From the NCBI RefSeq assembly GCF_015461845.1, contig NZ_JACOPW010000003.1:1-64000 (forward strand): a stretch of DNA of 64,000 bases. The letters run 5' to 3'. Origin of the DNA: Pseudomonas mucoides (GTDB lineage Bacteria; Pseudomonadota; Gammaproteobacteria; Pseudomonadales; Pseudomonadaceae). The notes under the pieces were generated by a model. It saw only the letters and a program-made list of their open reading frames with translations. It did no database searches and was not told the origin of the DNA. A program made the translations under genes and the position numbers. Below, piece after piece: positions 20,958-28,638 of this stretch. Position 1 is the stretch's first letter. Each line of letters opens with the position of its first letter.

Positions 20958-21628
20958 GGGCGAGCCAGCGCCAGTTCGGCACGCATCTTCTCGATCACTT
21001 CCTGATAGTTCGGCGCGTTGAAAATCGCCGACCCTGCGACAAAGGTGTCCGCGCCCGCCGCAGCGATTTCACGAATGTTGTTCACATTGACGCCACCGTC
21101 GATTTCCAGGCGGATGTCACGCCCCGAGGCGTCGATCAAGGCGCGCGCCTGGCGCAGCTTGTCGAGGGTGCCGGGGATAAATTTCTGCCCGCCGAAGCCT
21201 GGGTTGACGCTCATCAGCAAGATCATGTCGACCTTGTCCATCACGTATTCGAGCACACTCAGCGGGGTTGCCGGGTTGAACACCAGGCCCGATTTGCAAC
21301 CGCCCTCGCGGATCAGTTGCAGGGAACGGTCGACGTGCTGTGAGGCCTCCGGGTGGAAGGTGATGTAGGTCGCGCCGGCTTCGATGAAGTCACCGACGAT
21401 GCGGTCCACCGGGCTGACCATCAGGTGCGCGTCGATCGGCGCGGTCACGCCGTACTTGCGCAGCGCCGCGCACACCATCGGGCCGATGGTCAGGTTCGGC
21501 ACATAGTGGTTGTCCATGACATCGAAGTGCACGAAGTCGGCACCGGCGGCCAGGACGTTGTCCACTTCTTCACCCAGGCGGGCGAAGTCGGCGGAGAGAA
21601 TCGACGGAGCAATGACGAAGGGCTGCAT
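20954..21628 (-). CDS. rpe: Ribulose-phosphate 3-epimerase
   Basis: Pentose-phosphate pathway TIM-barrel enzyme interconverting ribulose-5-phosphate and xylulose-5-phosphate. The 224-residue product shows [15 protein letters not shown] near 6-20, [18 protein letters not shown] with the metal-binding His/Asp near 34-51, the Glu/His region [19 protein letters not shown], and EIDGGVN with the second catalytic Asp. I chose the ATG at 21628 (MQPFVIAPS). First gene of rpe-gph-trpE, coupled to gph by an ATGA overlap. Confidence 0.97.
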   Translation of the reverse strand: MQPFVIAPSILSADFARLGEEVDNVLAAGADFVHFDVMDNHYVPNLTIGPMVCAALRKYGVTAPIDAHLMVSPVDRIVGDFIEAGATYITFHPEASQHVDRSLQLIREGGCKSGLVFNPATPLSVLEYVMDKVDMILLMSVNPGFGGQKFIPGTLDKLRQARALIDASGRDIRLEIDGGVNVNNIREIAAAGADTFVAGSAIFNAPNYQEVIEKMRAELALARP

Positions 21629-21745
21629 GACGCACCTTTTTTGAGCAGAATCACGATGGCGCGCATTGTATACCTCATAGTTTGGCGCGCGCACTGTGAC
21701 CGCGATGATTGGGGCTGCCTTCGATCAATTTGCGCTGGCAGCGCT

Positions 21746-22894
21746 CTAGTACGCCGCCCGGTAGATCTTCTCGATATCGACGGCGCTCAATTTGCGAGGA
21801 TTATTGCGCATCAGGCGCTCGATCCCCGCCGCTTCTGCGGCCATGGCCGGGATCGCATCTTCGGGAACACCGAAACTGCGCAGGCCCAACGGGATTTCTA
21901 CCGCAGTGCACAGAGCCGTCATCGCCTCCACGGCTTTGTCCGCCGCTTCGTTGGCGCTCAAATGAGCGGTCTTCACCCCCATGGCCTCGGCAATATCCTG
22001 CATGCGCTCGACGCAGGCCATCTTGTTCCAGGTCATGACATAGGGCAGCAACAAGGCGTTGCTGACACCATGTGCAATGTTGAAACGTCCGCCCAGTGGA
22101 TACGCCAACGCATGCACCGCGCCGACCCCGGCATTGCCGAACGCCATGCCCGCCATCAGGCTGGCGGTGGCCATGTCTTCGCGCGCTTGCAGGTTGGACG
22201 GATTGGCATAGGCCTTGGGCAACGCCTTGGCGATCAGCTTGATGGCGCCGATGGCCAGGGCGTCGGTAATCGGCGAGGCGTTGACGGACAGGTAGGATTC
22301 GATGGCGTGCACCAGCGCGTCGACGCCACTGGCGGCGGTGACACTGCGCGGACAGGTCAGGGTCATTTGCGGACTGACCAGCGCCACGTCTGGCAATAGA
22401 TAGTCGCTGACGATGCCTTTTTTCAGCTGCGCGACCTTGTCGGAAAGAATCGCCACGTTGGTGACTTCCGAACCGGTGCCGGCAGTAGTCGGGATCGCGA
22501 TCAGCGGCGGCCCCTTGCGCGGCACCTGATCGATGCCGAACAGATCTTCCAGCGCGCCGTGGTAACCGGCATACGCCGCCACGCTCTTGGCGATGTCGAT
22601 GGCACTGCCGCCGCCCAGACCGATCAAGCCGTCATGCCCGCCGTCGCGGTACACCCGCATGCAGTCTTCGACGATGGCAATTTCCGGGTCTGGCAGCACC
22701 CGGTCGAATATCTCGTAGGACCGGCCCCCCAGCTGCGCCAGCGCCAATTCGACCGTGCCGGACTTGACCAGCGCGGCATCGGTGACGATCAGCGGATTGT
22801 CGACATCCAGACGGGTCAGTTCAGCGGCGAGCTGCTCGATGGCACCTGCGCCGGTGATCAGTTTGTGAGCGATTTTGAAAGAGGAAAGACTCAT
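21746..22894 (-). CDS. Iron-containing alcohol dehydrogenase
   Basis: Group III (iron-activated) NAD(P)-dependent alcohol dehydrogenase, 382 residues. The nucleotide-binding GLGGGSAIDIAKS is near 95-107, TTAGTGSEVTN near 137-147, and metal ligands Asp and three His fall in PDVALVSP, SGVDALVHAIES, GAVHALAYPLGG and NIAHG. Physiological substrate unknown. I chose the ATG at 22894 (MSLSSFKIAH) with the GAGG-type sequence upstream on the plus-strand view checked on the minus strand being weak. A REPIN separates it from the agt operon, so cotranscription with agtD is doubtful. Confidence 0.88.
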   Translation of the reverse strand: MSLSSFKIAHKLITGAGAIEQLAAELTRLDVDNPLIVTDAALVKSGTVELALAQLGGRSYEIFDRVLPDPEIAIVEDCMRVYRDGGHDGLIGLGGGSAIDIAKSVAAYAGYHGALEDLFGIDQVPRKGPPLIAIPTTAGTGSEVTNVAILSDKVAQLKKGIVSDYLLPDVALVSPQMTLTCPRSVTAASGVDALVHAIESYLSVNASPITDALAIGAIKLIAKALPKAYANPSNLQAREDMATASLMAGMAFGNAGVGAVHALAYPLGGRFNIAHGVSNALLLPYVMTWNKMACVERMQDIAEAMGVKTAHLSANEAADKAVEAMTALCTAVEIPLGLRSFGVPEDAIPAMAAEAAGIERLMRNNPRKLSAVDIEKIYRAAY

Positions 22895-23009
22895 CGTGCG
22901 CAGCCTCTTATAGATAGGGGAGCTGGGCACAATAGTAGCTGGGGATTGGGGTTTGTCTGCTATTCGGGTCGTGAATGACCAACGATCTCGAACACCGCAC
23001 AAAACCAAT

Positions 23010-23100
23010 GTGGGAGCGAGCTTGCTCGCGATGACTGACTAACATTCAACATTGATGTCGACTGATAGTCCGCTATCGCGAGCAAGCTCGCTCCCACAGG
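23010..23100. repeat. REPIN between the alcohol dehydrogenase and agtD
   Basis: gtgggagcgagcttgctcgc with gat, and atcgcgagcaagctcgctcc with cacagg, are inverted copies about 42 bases apart. It lies 15 bases past the agtD stop. Confidence 0.88.
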
Positions 23101-23115
23101 GGATGGTGTGTGGCG

Positions 23116-23940
23116 TTAGACCTGGGCGGTGCGCAGTTTTTCGCTGCGACCGCGCAGCCATTCCAGGGTCAGCAACAGGATCACCGAGAAGGCGATCAGC
23201 AATGTCGCTGCGGCGGCGATGGTCGGGCTGAGGTTTTCGCGGATCCCGCTGAACATCTGCCGTGGCAAGGTCGCTTGCTCGGGGCCGGCGAGGAACAACG
23301 TCACCACCACTTCATCGAACGACGTCGCGAAGGCAAACAGCGCCCCCGAAATCACGCCCGGCGCAATCAGCGGCAACGTCACCCGGCGAAACGCGGTCAG
23401 TGGCGAAGCACCCAGGCTTGCCGCGGCGCGCACCAGATTATGGTTGAACCCCTGCAAGGTCGCCGACACCGTGATGATCACAAACGGCACACCCAGCACC
23501 GCGTGCACCACGATCAGCGAGAAGAAGCTGTTGCCCAACCCCAGCGGGGCAAAGAACAGGTAACTCGCCACACCGATAATCACCACCGGCACCACCATCG
23601 GCGAAATCACCAGCGCCATGACCAGCGCCTTGCCGGGAAAATCACCGCGGGTCAGGCCAATCGCCGCCAGCGTCCCGAAGACCATCGCCAGCACCGTCGC
23701 CGCCGGGGCAACAATGATGCTGTTCTTCAATGCACGCATCCATTCGGCCGAGGCAAAGAAGTCCTGGTACCAGTGCAGCGAGAAACCTTGCAGCGGGTAC
23801 ACGAGGAAACTGCCGGAGTTGAACGACAGCGGAATGATCACCAGCACCGGCAGAATCAGAAACAACAGGATCAAGCCGCAGAGAATCCGCAAGCTGTAGA
23901 ACCACACCCGCTCAACGGGCGACATATAAGGACTCAGCAT
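23116..23940 (-). CDS. agtD: ABC transporter permease AgtD-like
   Basis: Inner-membrane permease of a spermidine/putrescine-type (PotC/YdcV-like) ABC importer. The 274-residue product has about six hydrophobic segments and the EAA loop that docks on the ATPase (RAAASLGASPLTAFRRVTLP near 178-197). The locus order (ATPase, binding protein, two permeases, sensor-regulator pair upstream) corresponds to agtABCD-agtSR of P. aeruginosa, which imports 4-aminobutyrate and 5-aminovalerate. The substrate is therefore inferred from synteny. It starts 12 bases after agtC. Confidence 0.8.
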   Translation of the reverse strand: MLSPYMSPVERVWFYSLRILCGLILLFLILPVLVIIPLSFNSGSFLVYPLQGFSLHWYQDFFASAEWMRALKNSIIVAPAATVLAMVFGTLAAIGLTRGDFPGKALVMALVISPMVVPVVIIGVASYLFFAPLGLGNSFFSLIVVHAVLGVPFVIITVSATLQGFNHNLVRAAASLGASPLTAFRRVTLPLIAPGVISGALFAFATSFDEVVVTLFLAGPEQATLPRQMFSGIRENLSPTIAAAATLLIAFSVILLLTLEWLRGRSEKLRTAQV

Positions 23941-23952
23941 TTCGTTCTCCCC

Positions 23953-25200
23953 TTAGCTCAGGCGCAGGCGACTGGCGCCCACCAGCCAGCTGTAAATCAG
24001 ATAAAGCACCACGGTCGCCAGCAACAGCAGCCCACCGAGTGCGGTCGCCATGCCCCAGTTGATGCTGGTGTTGGTGTAGAAGGCGACGAAGTAGCTGACC
24101 ATCTGATCGTTCGGGCTGCCCAGCAACGCCGGGGTGATGTAGTAGCCGATGGCGAGGATGAACACCAACAGGCAACCGGCGCCGACACCGGCATAGGTCT
24201 GCGGGAAGTACACCCGCCAAAAGCTGGCGAACGGGTGGCAGCCGAGGGAAATCGCTGCGCGCATGTACGTCGGCGAGATGCCTTTCATGACGCTGTAGAT
24301 CGGCAGGATCATGAACGGCAGCAGAATGTGCACCATGGAGATGTAGACCCCGGTGCGGTTGAACACCAGTTCCAGCGGTTTATCGATGATGCCCATGGCC
24401 ATCAGGCCGCTGTTGATCAGCCCGCCCGATTGCAGCAACACGATCCACGCGGCGACGCGCACCAGGATCGAGGTCCAGAACGGCAACAGGACCAGAATCA
24501 TCAACAGGTTGCTTTGACGCGATGGCAGGTTCGCCAGCAGGTAAGCCAATGGATACGCGAGCAGCAGGCAGATCACCGTAATGATCAGGCCCATCCAGAA
24601 GGTCCGGGCGAAGATGTCGAGATAGATCGCCTGGTCAGGTGTGGCCGGGGCGATTTCACCGAGGTCATCGATACGATGATCGACCGCCGCCAACAGGTAG
24701 AAAGGCGTGATGCTGCTGGCGTTGCGGCGCACCGCTTGCCAGTAGGCCGGGTCGCCCCAGCGTTCGTCGAGACCTTCCAGTGCTTCTTTATAAGAGGCCG
24801 GCTCGGTGGCAAACGGCAAGGCGCGGGCGGTTTTGGTCAGCAGGCTGCGGTAGCCGGCCAGTTCCATGTTCAGGCGCTTGGACAAATCGCCCAGGGTTTG
24901 ATTCTTGCGGGCTTCGGCGAGGTCTTCGCTGGCCGCTTTGTAAACCGGTTCAGCGGGCAGGCCTCGGCCGTCCCAACTGGCGATGGCGGACACGGTGCGT
25001 GGCATACCGCCGACCACTTCCGGGTTGCCCACGCTTTTGTAGAGCAGCGCCACGATCGGCACCAGGAACACCAGCAACAGAAACAGCACCAGCGGCGCGA
25101 TCAAGGCCTGGGCTTTCCAGCGGTTGACCCGCTCGGCGTGCCGGAGTCGCTGCTTCAAGGTGGGGTCAGTGCCCGCGTTCAGGGGAATGGCGGTGGCCAT
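23953..25200 (-). CDS. agtC: ABC transporter permease AgtC-like
   Basis: Second permease of the importer (PotB/YdcU-like), 415 residues, longer than usual. After a first membrane segment near 35-55 it carries a periplasmic insertion of about 130 residues (roughly 60-190). The transport domain follows, with about five more helices and the EAA loop RAAISLGCHPFASFWRVYFP near 319-338. The long periplasmic loop suggests contacts with the binding protein. It precedes agtD by 12 bases; a palindromic repeat separates it from agtB. Confidence 0.8.
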   Translation of the reverse strand: MATAIPLNAGTDPTLKQRLRHAERVNRWKAQALIAPLVLFLLLVFLVPIVALLYKSVGNPEVVGGMPRTVSAIASWDGRGLPAEPVYKAASEDLAEARKNQTLGDLSKRLNMELAGYRSLLTKTARALPFATEPASYKEALEGLDERWGDPAYWQAVRRNASSITPFYLLAAVDHRIDDLGEIAPATPDQAIYLDIFARTFWMGLIITVICLLLAYPLAYLLANLPSRQSNLLMILVLLPFWTSILVRVAAWIVLLQSGGLINSGLMAMGIIDKPLELVFNRTGVYISMVHILLPFMILPIYSVMKGISPTYMRAAISLGCHPFASFWRVYFPQTYAGVGAGCLLVFILAIGYYITPALLGSPNDQMVSYFVAFYTNTSINWGMATALGGLLLLATVVLYLIYSWLVGASRLRLS

Positions 25201-25263
25201 GGCGTACTCCGGAAATCTTTGATCGTTACAGAGGCGGTAAACACCGCCTCGAACTTTTAGTAC

Positions 25264-25368
25264 TGATCGTTCCCACGCTCTGCATGGGAACGCATCCAGT
25301 GACGCTCTGCGTCACAGGGACGCGGAGCGTCCCGGGCGGCATTCCCACGCAGAGCGTGGGAACGATCA
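25264..25368. repeat. Complex inverted-repeat element between agtB and agtC
   Basis: The ends TGATCGTTCCCACGCTCTGC and GCAGAGCGTGGGAACGATCA are perfect inverted copies. Inside are two more hairpins, gtgacgctctgcgtcac and gggacgcggagcgtccc. This 105-bp GC-rich element belongs to a repeat type common in Pseudomonas intergenic DNA. Lying inside an operon, it can fold in the mRNA and may stabilise the agtA-agtB part over the permease part. Confidence 0.85.
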
Positions 25369-25398
25369 TCCGGCGAACCGTCGTCCTGTGCGACTCGC

Positions 25399-26442
25399 TT
25401 ACTTCGCAGCCCAGGAATTGAAGCGCTGTTCCAGTTGCTCGCCGTTGTCAGCCCAGAAGCTGACGTCGATCTGCACCTGGTTGGCGATGTTTTCCGGGGT
25501 GGTCGGCATGTCTTTCAGGACATCCTTGGACAGCAACGGTACGGCTTGGGTGTTGGCCGGGCCGTAAGCGATGTTTTCCGAGTAGGTCTTCTGCTGCTGC
25601 GGCATCACCGAGAAAGCGATGAATTTCTTCGCCACTTCAGCGCGTGTCTTGTCCAGGCCTTTTGGAATCGCCCATGCGTCGAAGTCATAGATGCCGCCGT
25701 TCCACACGACTTTCAGGTTGCTTTCTTTCTGCACGGCAGCGATCCGGCCGTTGTAGGCCGAGCTCATGACCACGTCACCGGAAGCGAGGTACTGCGGCGG
25801 TTGTGCACCGGCTTCCCACCACTGGATGTTTGGCTTCAGCTCATCGAGCTTCTTGAATGCGCGGTCCTGACCATCCTTGCCGGCCAGTACTTTGTAGACG
25901 TCTTTGGGCGCAACGCCGTCGGCCATCAGAGCGAATTCCAGGGTGTACTTGGCGCCTTTACGCAGGCCACGCTTGCCCGGGAATTTCTTGGTGTCCCAGA
26001 AATCCACCCAGCTGGTTGGCGCAGAAGCCAGTTTGTCGGCGTTGTAGGCCAGCACGGTCGACCACACGAAGAAACCCACGCCGCACGGCTGGATAGCACC
26101 TTTGACGTAGTCTTCGGTTTTGCCGAACAGCTTCGGATCCAGCTGCTCGAACATGTCTTCGTCGCAACCACGGGACAGTTCTGGCGATTCAACTTCTACC
26201 AGGTCCCAGGACACGCTCTTGGTGTCGACCATGGCTTTGACCTTGGCCATTTCGCCGTTGTACTCGCCCGCCACGATCTTGCCGTTGCCTGCCGCTTCCC
26301 ACGGTGCGTAGAAGGCTTTGACCTGCGCCGCCTTGTTCGCCCCGCCAAAGGACACCACAGTCAGGTCCGGACCCGCCGCCATCGCGTGTGCCGCACCGAT
26401 CATGCCCATGACCAGGGCGGTGAATTTCAGGGATCTCAACAT
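25399..26442 (-). CDS. agtB: ABC transporter substrate-binding protein AgtB-like
   Basis: Periplasmic solute-binding protein of the spermidine/putrescine (PotD/YdcS-like) class, 347 residues. There is a clear signal peptide (about 1-23, ending AMA). LTVVSFGGANKAAQVKAF follows, then the aromatic-rich hinge typical of polyamine/GABA binders (VGFFVWSTVLAYN near 122-134) and W/D residues for amine binding (VEVESPEL). It lies between agtA (47 bases upstream) and the repeat before agtC. 4-aminobutyrate/5-aminovalerate specificity is inferred from synteny with P. aeruginosa. Confidence 0.85.
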   Translation of the reverse strand: MLRSLKFTALVMGMIGAAHAMAAGPDLTVVSFGGANKAAQVKAFYAPWEAAGNGKIVAGEYNGEMAKVKAMVDTKSVSWDLVEVESPELSRGCDEDMFEQLDPKLFGKTEDYVKGAIQPCGVGFFVWSTVLAYNADKLASAPTSWVDFWDTKKFPGKRGLRKGAKYTLEFALMADGVAPKDVYKVLAGKDGQDRAFKKLDELKPNIQWWEAGAQPPQYLASGDVVMSSAYNGRIAAVQKESNLKVVWNGGIYDFDAWAIPKGLDKTRAEVAKKFIAFSVMPQQQKTYSENIAYGPANTQAVPLLSKDVLKDMPTTPENIANQVQIDVSFWADNGEQLEQRFNSWAAK

Positions 26443-26489
26443 TTATTGTTCTCTCCACGTGCAGGGTTGGTGTTGGTATTGCGGGGGCG

Positions 26490-27614
26490 TTAGTGCGCCT
26501 CTAGAAGTGGGTCGAGCGCGCGAACGTGTTCGACCTGCCAGCCAAGCGGTACCACGTCGCCGACAGCCAGCGCGGGATCGAGCTCGGCAATCGGTTGTTT
26601 CACGAAGAAGTCGGTCTTGCCGCAGACTTCCAGGCGAACCCGGACGTGATCGCCCAGATAGATGAATTCCGCCACCCTCCCTGAGAAGCGGTTGACGCAT
26701 GACTCGCTTGAACCGTTGAGGCTGATGCGCTCGGGACGAATCGACAGCGTGACCGGCTCACCGGTCTTGCCGACGTTGACCGCCAGCGCTTCAACTTTTT
26801 CGCCGCGACTCAGTTCAACGATGCAGCGATCACCGGTCTGACTGTGCAGGCGGCCGTTAAGGCGGTTGTTCTCGCCGATGAAGTTGGCGACGAAGGTGTT
26901 TTTCGGTTCTTCGTAAAGGGTGCGCGGCGGTGCGATCTGCTGGATCTCGCCCTGGTGGAACACCGCTACCCGGTCGGACATGGTCAGGGCTTCGCCCTGG
27001 TCGTGGGTCACGTAAACCACGGTCACGCCGAGGCGCTGATGCAGGTGTTTGATCTCCATCTGCATGTGTTCGCGCAGTTGTTTGTCGAGTGCACCAAGGG
27101 GTTCGTCCATCAACACCAGCTGCGGTTCGAACACCAAGGCACGGGCCAGCGCTACACGCTGTTGCTGACCGCCGGACAGTTGTGCCGGATAACGCTGAGC
27201 AAAGGCGTCGAGCTGGACCATGCTCAGGACTTTTTTGACCTTGTCGCTGACGTCGCTTTTGTTCAGGCCACGCACGGTCAGCGGGAACGCGAGGTTCTCG
27301 GCGACGGTCATGTGCGGGAACAACGCGTAGTTCTGGAACACCATGCCGATGTCACGCTTGTGTGGCGGCACGTTGTTGATGGAACGCCCGGCCAGCAGGA
27401 TTTCGCCTGCGGTCGGTGTTTCGAAACCGGCGAGCATCATCAGGCTGGTGGTCTTGCCGGAACCGGACGGCCCGAGCAAGGTGAGGAATTCGCCTTTGCG
27501 AATGTCCAGGTTGAGGTCTTTGACGATCAGGTTCTCGCCGTCGTAGCTTTTCTGCACTCCACGAAAGCTGACCAGAATGTCACTGGCCCCTGCGCTTGAA
27601 TCGACCTGGCTCAT
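26490..27614 (-). CDS. agtA: ABC transporter ATP-binding protein AgtA-like
   Basis: Cytoplasmic ATPase of the importer, PotA-like, 374 residues. Walker A GPSGSGKT is at 48-55, Q-loop VFQNYALFP near 92-100, signature LSGGQQQR at 146-153, Walker B VLMDEPLGALD near 167-177, the switch His in VTHDQGEA, and a C-terminal TOBE/MOP-like domain from about 280. I chose the ATG at 27614 because AAAGG lies 7-8 bases upstream; a GTG two codons earlier would sit on that site. First gene of agtABCD. Confidence 0.88.
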   Translation of the reverse strand: MSQVDSSAGASDILVSFRGVQKSYDGENLIVKDLNLDIRKGEFLTLLGPSGSGKTTSLMMLAGFETPTAGEILLAGRSINNVPPHKRDIGMVFQNYALFPHMTVAENLAFPLTVRGLNKSDVSDKVKKVLSMVQLDAFAQRYPAQLSGGQQQRVALARALVFEPQLVLMDEPLGALDKQLREHMQMEIKHLHQRLGVTVVYVTHDQGEALTMSDRVAVFHQGEIQQIAPPRTLYEEPKNTFVANFIGENNRLNGRLHSQTGDRCIVELSRGEKVEALAVNVGKTGEPVTLSIRPERISLNGSSESCVNRFSGRVAEFIYLGDHVRVRLEVCGKTDFFVKQPIAELDPALAVGDVVPLGWQVEHVRALDPLLEAH

Positions 27615-27850
27615 ACCCACACCTTTGTTATTGATGACTGCTGTGGGACTAAGCCTAGTGGACCCTGCCGACCACGCAAATCGGGGCGCAGGAGAGAATC
27701 GCCTCAGCCGTATGGAAGGTTTGGGGTAGGGATCGCCCTACAAGGATGGCGCGTTTTGACAAACGCAGCTGCAAGCTTTCAGCTACAAGCCGCAAGAACA
27801 GGAAGAGGCGGGGCTCCAGGCATGTCGCAAATGGATATGACGACGCTTCA
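27615..27850. other. agtA upstream region
   Basis: 236 bases without a gene between agtA and the REPIN. The clearest element is a perfect palindrome at 27726-27741, listed separately. At 27766-27800 there is a single copy of an agctacaag/gccgcaag-type sequence that occurs as an inverted pair at 44723-44792. I could not fix a sigma70 or sigma54 promoter by eye. Confidence 0.5.
27726..27741. promoter_or_regulatory. Palindrome GTAGGG-ATCG-CCCTAC upstream of agtA
   Basis: A perfect 6-bp inverted repeat with a 4-base centre, about 112 bases before the agtA start. LuxR/NarL-type response regulators bind such dyads as dimers, and the response-regulator gene agtR is next door. Use as the AgtR operator is an inference. 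Confidence 0.4.
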
Positions 27851-27928
27851 CCCGTTGTAGGAGCACAGCTTGCTGGCGATGGCGATCTCAAGGACGCCAT
27901 CGCCAGCAAGCTGTGCTCCTACAACGGG
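27851..27928. repeat. REPIN with perfect 34-bp arms after agtR
   Basis: The two arms (27851-27884 and 27895-27928) are perfectly complementary over 34 bases with a 10-base loop. They contain the core gtaggagcacagcttgctgg. The element begins 11 bases past the agtR stop and can act as a 3' RNA hairpin. Confidence 0.93.
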
Positions 27929-27939
27929 TAACAGGGCTT

Positions 27940-28581
27940 TTAGAGGAGTTTGTGCTCCATCGCGTACTTCACCAGTTCCGCCAGGGACGTAATGTTGAGC
28001 TTCTGCATCAACCGCGCCTTGTGGGTGCTGATGGTTTTGCTGCTCAGGGCCAGTTGCTGGGCGATGTCATTGACATTGACGCCCTGGGCCAGGCGTTCGA
28101 ACACCGAAAACTCGCGTTCCGACAGCAATGAATGCAACGGCCGCGAATCGGTCAGGCCGACTTCGAACACCATGCGGTCGGCGAGGTCCGGGTCGATGTA
28201 GCGCCCGCCCGCCGCCACTTTACGGATCGCGGTCAACAGCAGCGCCGGATCACTGTCTTTGGTCGCGTAACCCGCAGCACCGACCTTCAACGCCCGCGCG
28301 GCCATTTGCGCTTCGTCGTGCATCGACAACACGAGGATGGCGGGCGGATTGTTCAGCGCACGAATCCGCGGAATCGCCTCCAGGCCATTCACGCCTGGCA
28401 TGGAGATGTCGAGCAATACCACCTCGCACGGCACATGCCGCAAGGTTTCGAGCAACTGTTCACCATTGCTCGCCTCCCCCACCACCAGCAAATCCTTGGC
28501 CAGGCCGATCAACTGCTTGATGCCTTCACGGACGATGGTGTGGTCTTCGGCTACCAGTACACGGATCACGTTCTTCTCCAT
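27940..28581 (-). CDS. agtR: LuxR-family response regulator AgtR-like
   Basis: Two-component response regulator of the NarL/FixJ type, 213 residues. The receiver domain (1-120) has the acidic pair AEDH (11-14), phospho-acceptor Asp58 in VVLLDISMPG, and the conserved Lys in YATKDSDP. The C-terminal LuxR-type helix-turn-helix (about 150-210) contains VNVNDIAQQLALSSKTISTH. I chose the ATG at 28581. It follows the sensor gene after 57 bases. The homologous pair in P. aeruginosa, AgtSR, activates agtABCD. Confidence 0.87.
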   Translation of the reverse strand: MEKNVIRVLVAEDHTIVREGIKQLIGLAKDLLVVGEASNGEQLLETLRHVPCEVVLLDISMPGVNGLEAIPRIRALNNPPAILVLSMHDEAQMAARALKVGAAGYATKDSDPALLLTAIRKVAAGGRYIDPDLADRMVFEVGLTDSRPLHSLLSEREFSVFERLAQGVNVNDIAQQLALSSKTISTHKARLMQKLNITSLAELVKYAMEHKLL

Positions 28582-28638
28582 TCTTTTTATTTCAGAGCCA
28601 AGATGTATCGCGAGCAAGCTAAAACACCACAAAAACCA

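Noticed and set aside
23110..25260. Plus-strand open frame (716 codons) opposite agtD and agtC
   Set aside because: It is antisense to both permeases, and very rich in His, Gln and Arg without membrane or domain pattern.
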